The position numbers and the translations under genes were made by a program. The notes beneath the pieces were generated by a model. The model was not told the DNA's origin. It saw only the letters and a list, made by a program, of their open reading frames with translations, and searched no databases. A stretch of DNA of 64,000 bases from the NCBI GenBank assembly GCA_951394405.1, contig OX596339.1, positions 3,162,001 to 3,226,000 of the forward strand, read 5' to 3'. Each line of letters starts with the position of its first letter. The stretch's first letter is position 1. This document shows positions 57,391 through 64,000 of this stretch, one piece after another. This DNA comes from Coprinellus micaceus. Taxonomy: Eukaryota; Basidiomycota; Agaricomycetes; Agaricales; Psathyrellaceae.

Positions 57391-59233
57391 CTCTATCCTC
57401 CCCACCCTCCATTCCTGGGCCTTCTCTTCTCCTGTTTGCACCCTCTCGTACCTTGTACCCTCTTCTCCTTTCCTCGGCTTTTTCCTTTCTCGATCTGTCT
57501 CATGTTGTATCTTTGTAGCCTTGTACATCCGGTCCTTCCTCCTCGTCCCTCCCCTGTATTTCTACCCTCCAACCAATGTGTCCCATTCATCATCATCCAC
57601 TGTGTTACCCTGACTATTACATACATTACCGCACCTAGGATAGTCCATTATTCCGTAGCATATCAACGTTTATTCCATGTAGCAGACCCGCCCCAATATA
57701 TCACCGTTTTCAAGGGTTACTGGGGTTGGAACGCAAATGGAATGCAACGAAGGCCTCAAAACATCGGCAGCTACCTCCATTAAAGCCACAGACCGCGCTT
57801 TTGGCATCCCTGGAGGTGCCAACTTGTGTCTGCGCAGGCATGGGGAGGATTGGTTGTGCCCGTGTTTGGGCGCTTAATTTTCGGACGAACTCGTCGCGTC
57901 ATATCTTTGCGGGTAATGAGGCGCTTCTTACGGTTTTGAGCTCGTTGGAAAGCTATGATTCATGGTATTCCGTAGAGCCTTTGAACGTAATGTTTGGCCA
58001 ATGCATCGAAACACAGTGTGCAAAACAATTATATCCAGTGTAGTAGAGGGGCGGTGAGGAGAATGCAGTTTGTCCCCCCTCCTCCAGACAACCATATGCC
58101 AGCTTCAACCTCATATACAGCATTTATATCTACTTAGAATAACTTGTGTACAGTATCAAGAGTAGGAAGCATCTAAGAGACGCACAACAGATGCGCATTT
58201 TGAGGAGCACAAGCAGTGAGGTTACCCATTCTCATCACATTGGCAACTGCCAGGCAAACCAACTTTTTGTGAAATATTAATGCCCATAGACAAGAGCATG
58301 TTTTGGTCTGGCTGACCTCGCTCTGGTGAGGGGGAAACAACTCAGTCCCACAGAATACACACCAGAGCAGAGCTCATCTTCAGCTGGGGGCACTCACAGA
58401 ACACCTACATTTCCGTCGCTTTGGCACAGTTGGTACTGCGTTTCATATAATAAAAATTACATCTACCAATAGGGGTCTTTCAGAGCTTTAAAACGAATCT
58501 ATTTGCATGGCGCTCGCTCCTTTCCCCATTGTGTAGCGCATGGATGAATGGCTACCACTCTGATCACTGATTGATGGCAGGGGGATGAGGAGAGGATGGG
58601 CCACTTCCCATTCTCAGGGAGACCGGAGGAGGCTGAGAGTAACATATACACAGTCCAGGATAACGCAAAAGTTGTATGCAAGTGGTCACCAGAGTCTGGA
58701 TCTTCGCACTGAGGTGAAGGAGGGGCATGCACCATGACTGGCATTATGGGGGAAAGGGTACCCAAACGTTGATGCAGCACATGCTAAACCAACCAACAAT
58801 GCTCTATTGGTCGATATATATGTTCCATGGGTAATACATGAACAGTTTTTCCGGACCCGGAGAGGGGGAAACACCTACATCCATAAACATTGCCATATTC
58901 TGCCGTGCACAGCGAGAGCAGAGGGGCTATGAGAACAGGAATGTGTTTGGTCATGTAATGTGCCGCAAAACAACCAAATCTTGGAAAATAACATACCAGA
59001 GCGTTAAACGGCCTTTCCTTGTGTTAATAAATGCTGTTTGCAGAGGAGGAAACTTCTAGATGTGGAAAAAAGGGTTGCAAGGGAGGGAAGGGGGGAGACA
59101 TCGCTTTTTGATGGCACATCAACTGCGACCCAGGAGTTGGCCAGGAGTGCTACGGACAGAAATGGGATTCAAGTCATACCCCTTGCCATGCTTGGCAATA
59201 ATACAGACCTCGGACTCTTCTTATATCAAGCAT
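57391..59233. other. Non-coding middle of the KDZ element
   Basis: About 1.8 kb between the two convergent stop codons. The left part is CT-rich, perhaps 3' UTR. No third gene was recognised on either strand. Confidence 0.55.
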
Positions 59234-61529
59234 CTAAGTATATACAATGACATTCTCATCTGCCATAAGCCTCTCCAATAGGCGCTCGTTGTGCATCAGG
59301 ATCATCTCGTCAAGGAAGAAGTCATATCGCTCCTCCAGCATCTCCCTGCACATCGATAGGAAGCCACCTAGCCATGAATTGTTCTGCTCAGCAATTGAGG
59401 TATTGAACCACCACCGCTTTCCCCCTTCTCCCCTAAGCTCCGGAAACTTCTCCGGATCGCAGTGGTCCCGGCAGTACTGGTCGGTCTTCGAGTGCTTGCA
59501 ATTAAAGTGGAAAACATCCACAGCAAGGCCGGTGTTGTCAAATGCATGGTCCGGTGCTCGCTTTGGTGGGCCTGCCGACCCTCGCACATGCTTTGAGAAG
59601 TTGCAGTTGTTGTCAAAGATAATGTGGTCAGGCATTGGACGCCCAGCGTAAGTGTATAGCCGCTTGAGGAGTTCCTGGAGTAGAGCAGCAATCAGTAGAG
59701 TTGATCTGGCAAGGGCAGGGTCACATACCGCACATGCTGACATTGACTCGGCATGCAGAAAGGTCTCCCGACCAACAATCATTCCACAGGGGCAGTTGAT
59801 AATCTGCTCGTTATGCGTCCGGGTACGTGTAAACTTGACACGTATTTTATCTTTCTTTGAACCTGAAGATGACGATGGGGCCAACGGGTCGATGATGACC
59901 TCGTGAACCATTTTCCCAACAGACTCCGCAGCCTGTTCTCCCTGATGAGGGATGTCTGGTGTTGAGAGTACCAGCCGTTGAACTGAGCTTGGTGTGCCAT
60001 CCACTCCTGCTTCCTCTACCACCTCAAACGTCAGCTCAACCTCATCCACAGGAGTGTTCTCGAGCTCCTCATCGTTGCCTTCCTCATCTTCCACAGGTGC
60101 CGGTTCGCTTCCCTTTGGATGCGCAGCCCGTGTCCGTGCCTTTCGCTGCTTGTGTTGGAACTGAGAGCCCTTCGTCCGATGGAGGTGGAGGTTCTCAGCA
60201 GCACGGTGCAGCGGGTTGCCACACGTCATCCTCCCTTCTTCCACCACAGCTTGACAACCAACTACACCACACTGAGAGGCATACTCGGCTTTGTGTGCCT
60301 CGCAGTACATCTGTTTTGTGTTTGTGAGGGGATTTGGGCAGTGCGGTGAGCCGCAGGTGGGCCTGCCAAGCGTAATACCATCCATCACAACGGCATGGAC
60401 CTGCCTCGCTGCTTTGAAATGTGCGCACCCAATTAATACGGTGCACTGTTTGAAGTCATGATGAGAGGGACTCACACTCGGTCTCTGTTGCTTCATATGT
60501 CCGTAGACATAGCGAACATGAATGCTCGACCTGGGGCTGGCCTTCTGTGCGCATCCTCTCGTTCCGCTCAAGGCTGGCTGTCGTGAATCTTGTTGATTGG
60601 CTTCCACCATCGGGAACGATGAGGTGGGTGGAACGGCGCACACAGTCCTGAAGAAGGGATAGAATGACGAACGCATCCCATACATGCCGCCCGTTCAGAG
60701 AGGGCTTGTAGCCCCAGTTAGCAGGGAAGTTGGTTCGACATTCGGAGAGAAAAGTACGCAAATAGGTAGCGGCACAGTTTCCTGACGACATATGAGCCAT
60801 GTTCATGTTGAGTTTCCACATTTTTGTGAGCTGGACATCAACGAAATGGTGTGTTGCAAGTTGAATAACCTCGGGGATGCCATCATAGTACGTCCGCTCT
60901 TGACTCTTCTCTGAATAGTCGGTGTGGTATGTTGTTCCACAGTCTAAAATGACCATCAGGGTGAAAGAAATATGTAGAAAGTCAGGAATACAGTACCCTT
61001 ACACTTCAGCTGGACCGAGTACACAGGTATCGGCCCCGATGAGAGCGTGTACAGCACGCCCTGTTGCTGCTCTGCAATTTGCAATTTTCTTCCCCTCTGC
61101 TGCCGGTCACACTCCGGATTGGTGCAGTGGATATGGGGTGGCCAGATAGACTTCTGGCTTGCTACAGAAGGGTAAGGTCCCTCAGCCCCTTGGAGGAGGG
61201 GGAGAACACTCACGAAACCCCATCTCCGAGCCATACTCCAAGAACAATGTTCGCATCGCAGTGTCATCCAGCGGATCCTCGTTCCAGAGGAGTGGACCCA
61301 GGGTTTCCCACATGCTCTCTACTTCCTTGATCTCCACTTCACAGCTGGTGGCCAGGAATATGAGGGCCGCAGGGGGCAAGTATTTTGGCACGTTCGCCGG
61401 AGGGTGAAGGGAGTCCTCAGTTAAAAGGATCTCTTTTTTGATTTGAGGCGCAATAGAAATGAATTTGTTCAACTTATGAAAGAGGAGGGCATCACAGTTG
61501 GTGGATAAGGCTTTGAGTAGGGACTCCAT
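59234..61529 (-). CDS. KDZ transposase with CxC5/CxC6 cysteine clusters
   Basis: Exons 61529-61214, 61161-60997, 60943-60476 and 60411-59234 join in phase to 708 residues, or 690 if a 54-nt GTATGT-CAG intron at 59675-59728 is removed. The N-terminal 105 residues are helical. The CxC5-like cluster comprises HCTNPECDRQQRG and KCKDCGTTYHTDYSE, then RTYYDGIPEVIQLATHHFVD. The RNase-H-like core starts at VHAVVMDGITLGRPTCG, with a probable first acidic residue, and is interrupted by the CxC6-like cluster (CGSPHCPNPL, CEAHKAEYASQCGVVGC). It resumes with HIIFDNNCNFSKH, LAVDVFHFNCKHSKTD and NTSIAEQNNSWLGGF, and ends near FFLDEMILMHNERLLERL. The candidate acidic residues are present and the frame is open, so it may be active. 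It would excise and insert the element in the nucleus. Confidence 0.88.
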
Positions 61530-61679
61530 AGGTGTAGAATTACAGGGAACAACGAGAAGAGTGAACGGCAGCGGCGAAACTAGGTGCTGCAGAAGGCGCT
61601 GCCAAACAAAACCAAATCCGGGACATCCGGCCCATCCGCGATGGCGGTCGCGGACGGTCTCGATCCGTCACTCTTTGCT

Positions 61680-61721
61680 GTCTTCAAGGCTTTTGGGCGC
61701 TGAGTCAGCATACTGACGCGC
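61680..61721. repeat. Subterminal inverted repeat, 42 bp, partner 62049-62090
   Basis: GTCTTCAAGGCTTTTGGGCG and the following 22 bases are an exact reverse complement of 62049-62090, just inside the right terminal repeat. Weaker similarity continues about 25 bp further. The outer copy overlaps the terminal repeat by six bases. Confidence 0.92.
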
Positions 61722-62084
61722 TCATTTCGCGCGTGTCGACGCCTTTTTCTTCGCTCTACCACAGGTTTGCTCTCCAAGAATCGTTCCATAACCCATATAC
61801 ACCACTGCAGGTCACTTAAATTGTGTCTACGTACGATAATTTATTCCCCTTGGCCAAATCTATTGCCCTCTCCTGGCCCAACAGTTCCTCTCCCTCTGAA
61901 TACCGTATTTCACAGGTAATTGGTTCGGATTTGGCCGTTCTCGAGACCTGAAACTACATTAGTGTATTTTCTCAATGGGTTGGAAGGTAAAGAGCATAGT
62001 ATTACAGCAGGAATGGCGCAGAGAACGGCGTCAAAGTGCACGAACTGGGCGCGTCAGTATGCTGACTCAGCGCCCAAAAGCCTT

Positions 62085-62219
62085 GAAGACAGGCCAAACT
62101 GCGCCGACAAATCGCCGAAGGCAAGGTCCTCAGAGACCCGGCGGTTATTCCCCAGACGTTGGCGGTAGCGAATCCATTTTGGGACGAGCGTACGAAAACG
62201 GATGGGCAAGCCGAGACTA
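62085..62219. repeat. Right terminal inverted repeat, 135 bp
   Basis: Perfect inverted match to 55049-55183, ending CCGAGACTA next to the right target-site copy. Confidence 0.95.
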
Positions 62220-62228
62220 GCAGAAGTG
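62220..62228. repeat. Target-site duplication (right copy)
   Basis: GCAGAAGTG, identical to 55040-55048. Confidence 0.93.
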
Positions 62229-62572
62229 GTCATAATCCTAGAAACGGTTATGCATGAAGACTGATTTGACGCATCGAGGAGTCGCCCATGGACTCACGGG
62301 TCATAGCTGCCTGCATACTGTCAGTATTTAGGGTCTGGGGAAGAAGGGCACTTAATACGTACTATACGGCCTTCCGATAGACTTCTGGCCACTGGCGGAG
62401 TTATATGGTTGCCAACCGGGGTAGGTCGTTCCTGTTCGCGCCCAGAATGAGCTCCCAACTCGAAATCCACCAGGCAAGGCTTACCGTCGATGACATACGA
62501 GGTCACACCGCCATGAGCAGCGACCTGACCGACGAAAAGGGAAGCGAGAGCGAGAATAGACGCAGACAACAT

Positions 62573-63045
62573 ATGAGAGAAGGAAGGGGCCTGAACTCTG
62601 TGAGACAAGACCTACCTTCCACGCCTCTACCGCGACGCCTTTTATCCTTCGTCTGAGTGTTAGGTGAGAACTTGCTTGGATACTGCGTTACATCGTCGGG
62701 AGCAAGGAAGATATTTTGTTTCCGAGATTTCTCGACCGTTGGTCAAAAAGCGAGGGAAGCGCCAACGCCCCTCCCACACCTCACTCCCAAGTGCAACCGC
62801 TCAGCATCTATATCAGGCGGCGGACCACGGGTATTAATGGATAAACAGAAGTATGAGTAAGGTGGAGCACTCACGAGTAACTAATCGTTTTCCCTCAGAC
62901 GATCGTCGGCTCTCATACCTAGCGCCTTCGCCTGACGTTCTGATCTTCTTGAACAAGTCGAAACTTGAAGCAGATGATATTATGATTGCGGGAGAGAAGT
63001 ATTGCTGGAAGCGAGACACGACGACTATTTTTACAAGCACTGGCT
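62573..63045. other. Spacer between tandem AA9 genes, promoter of the disrupted copy
   Basis: About 470 bp separate the stop codon of the downstream-coordinate AA9 gene from the start codon of the disrupted one. No other gene recognised. Confidence 0.6.
62638..62647 (-). promoter_or_regulatory. TATA-like element of the disrupted AA9 gene
   Basis: GGATAAAAGG on the minus strand, about 66 bp upstream of the ATG at 62572. A plausible TATA box for a highly inducible secreted enzyme. Confidence 0.4.
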
Positions 63046-64000
63046 CTAGTCGTTGACCTTGGTGCAAATGCCGGAGGCGCACTGAGTAGGACCAGTAGTG
63101 TAACCAATTCCGTTGCTCGCGAATGTTCCGAGGTTCTGAAATTGGGACTTGTACATAGCTGACGTACATAACATTGCAAGGCAAGAAAGGAGGGATGTTG
63201 GAAGGAAGTGAGGAGAATTTTGCGCCTAAGTGCACTGGCTGTACTGTGAAGAGGTTCAATATCGTTGCTCTGACTCCAAGTCGAGGGCGAAGCGCCACCT
63301 ACCCAATCATTCAATTTGGTGCAAGTTGTCCCCGCAGCACAGGTCGTGGATCCGCTATAGCCCTGCCCACCGCATTGACCATAAGGAGGAACGGTAGGAC
63401 CAGCGGGGGCACTGGGAGCAGGGGTGACGACAGTGGTGGTGGGGGCGGGAGCCTGGGTAGCGGGGGACGAGGGCTGAGGCTGAGGCTGAGAAGCGCCGTT
63501 TCCGGTCCAGACAGCTAAACAGGGAAGATTCAATGAGAAAAAATGTGTTGGGGGATTATATGACGATTGTAACTCACCAGGTCCGGGAACCTGGTAGGTG
63601 GTGATGGAAGGAGCCTGCTGGGAGTAGATGTCGACACGGACACCGGGGTCGGTCATGGAATAACCACCGGGGAACTTGACGGTGTACTGCGAGGAAGGGA
63701 GGGAGCCAGAGCCGCCGCTAAGGGTGAGCTGGGCACATTCGGGGTAGAATTGCGGAGTGTTGGCTTGGTGGAGAGCGAGGAGCTCGTGCTAGATATAAAG
63801 CGCGGACATTAGGATATTTTAGAGACGAGGACAGTAGATGCTAGAAAACATACCCTGATCATGTATTCACCATCGGGGAGGGTGGGGACGGTGATATCGT
63901 AGGAGAGTGTCTTCATGATCTCTCCGTTACCCCAAGAGCCCTTGCTAGATATCAACGATCTTCTCTCAGTTAAAGGCCCTCACGATTTTTAATCATACAC
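63046..64000 (-). CDS. AA9 lytic polysaccharide monooxygenase with CBM1-like tail (partial, runs off right edge)
   Basis: Visible exons, minus strand: 63944-63854, 63788-63578, 63514-63303 and 63135-63046; the N-terminal exons lie beyond the window. The catalytic part includes [37 protein letters not shown] (axial tyrosine) and [18 protein letters not shown], closely matching the disrupted neighbour. A Pro/Ala/Thr-rich linker follows [10 protein letters not shown]. Then comes [20 protein letters not shown] and TTCTKLNDW, a CBM1 lacking the usual YSQCL end. After a 167-nt intron the last exon adds [20 protein letters not shown] and a final Asp, which looks like a second, partial CBM1 half. The intron at this position is GTATGT where the disrupted gene has GCAAGT. 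Secreted, copper-dependent, cellulose-active by family. Confidence 0.88.

Larger units (their letters stand above)
55049..62219. mobile_element. Complete KDZ-type DNA transposon, 7,171 bp
   Basis: Bounded by identical 135-bp inverted termini that begin TAGTCTCGGCTTGCCC and flanked by a 9-bp target-site duplication. It carries two convergent genes: a GRF-zinc-finger-like cysteine-rich protein (55596-57390, +) and a CxC5/CxC6 KDZ transposase (59234-61529, -). About 1.8 kb of apparently non-coding sequence separates them. GC-rich subterminal CATCCG/CGGATG motifs occur near both ends (about 55.2 and 61.63 kb). The perfect termini and open reading frames indicate a recent insertion. Confidence 0.95.
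54252..62572 (-). pseudogene. AA9 lytic polysaccharide monooxygenase disrupted by a KDZ transposon
   Basis: Host exons, minus strand: 62572-62485, 62431-62363, 62310-62298 (13 nt), the split exon 62237-62220 plus 55039-55036, then 54978-54890, 54823-54598, 54532-54322 and 54268-54252. With the transposon and one target-site copy left out they total 735 nt, 244 residues, all in phase. The protein has a signal peptide (MLSASILALASLFVGQVAA), the mature N-terminal copper histidine (HGGVTSYVIDG), a second histidine in WTHAEGPVMVYM and the axial tyrosine in [13 protein letters not shown]. It ends PGPAVWSG without linker or CBM1. One intron (54597-54533) uses a GC donor (AGG/GCAAGT). AA9 enzymes oxidatively cleave cellulose outside the cell. 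The insertion separates exon 4 from the rest, so no functional protein is expected. Confidence 0.93.

Noticed and set aside
61920..62220. Plus-strand frames at the right terminus resembling those at the left end
   Set aside because: They are translations of the inverted terminal repeat, not genes.

Overview
The window looks like a piece of an agaricomycete (mushroom-forming basidiomycete) genome. Coding sequence is split by many short introns of about 45-65 nt, and the recognisable families are ones expanded in such fungi: F-box proteins, a FunK1-type kinase, a NACHT NLR, DUF6698 and DUF6534 proteins, a TET/JBP-like dioxygenase, a JmjC protein, Plavaka and KDZ transposons, and AA9 lytic polysaccharide monooxygenases (LPMOs). 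The two AA9 genes suggest a wood or litter decayer. No species is assigned. All gene models were stitched by eye from splice sites, reading frame and family resemblance.

Layout. 0.75-2.0 kb (+): five-exon MDR oxidoreductase. 4.46-5.9 kb (-): decayed FunK1 kinase. 7.05-9.3 and 12.96-15.15 kb (-): two copies of a segmental duplication, each with a two-exon F-box gene, on either side of a small two-TM membrane protein (10.6-11.2 kb, -). 15.27-20.9 kb: nearly intact Plavaka transposase (-) diverging from a coiled-coil ORF (+). 22.4-26.7 kb (-): long JmjC gene with a 24-bp minisatellite. 28.1-29.2 kb (-): unknown ORF. 32.4-33.4 kb (+): protein with a 30-bp coding minisatellite. 34.3-35.0 kb (+): forkhead-domain gene. 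37.4-38.6 kb (+): DUF6698 gene. 39.4-40.9 kb (+): DUF6534-like membrane protein. 41.9-43.7 kb (-): TET/JBP-like 2OG dioxygenase. 47.6-48.1 kb (+): small CCHC zinc-finger protein. 51.9-53.8 kb (+): NACHT NLR. Much of the rest, especially 29-32, 35-37, 43.7-47.5 and 48-51.8 kb, holds nothing I can recognise.

The right end is the most informative part. A 7,171-bp KDZ-type DNA transposon (55049-62219) has perfect 135-bp terminal inverted repeats and a 9-bp target-site duplication (GCAGAAGTG). It sits inside a 22-nt exon of an AA9 LPMO gene. With the element and one duplication left out, the AA9 model has eight exons that stay in frame for 244 codons and keeps its signal peptide, N-terminal histidine, second copper histidine and axial tyrosine. 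The element carries two convergent genes: a CxC5/CxC6-type KDZ transposase (-) and a GRF-zinc-finger-like cysteine-rich protein (+). A second AA9 gene with a CBM1-like tail lies about 0.5 kb upstream of the broken gene and runs off the right edge.

The window therefore pairs two class II transposons, Plavaka and KDZ, with TET/JBP-like and JmjC-like 2-oxoglutarate oxygenase genes and an NLR, among duplicated and decaying accessory genes.
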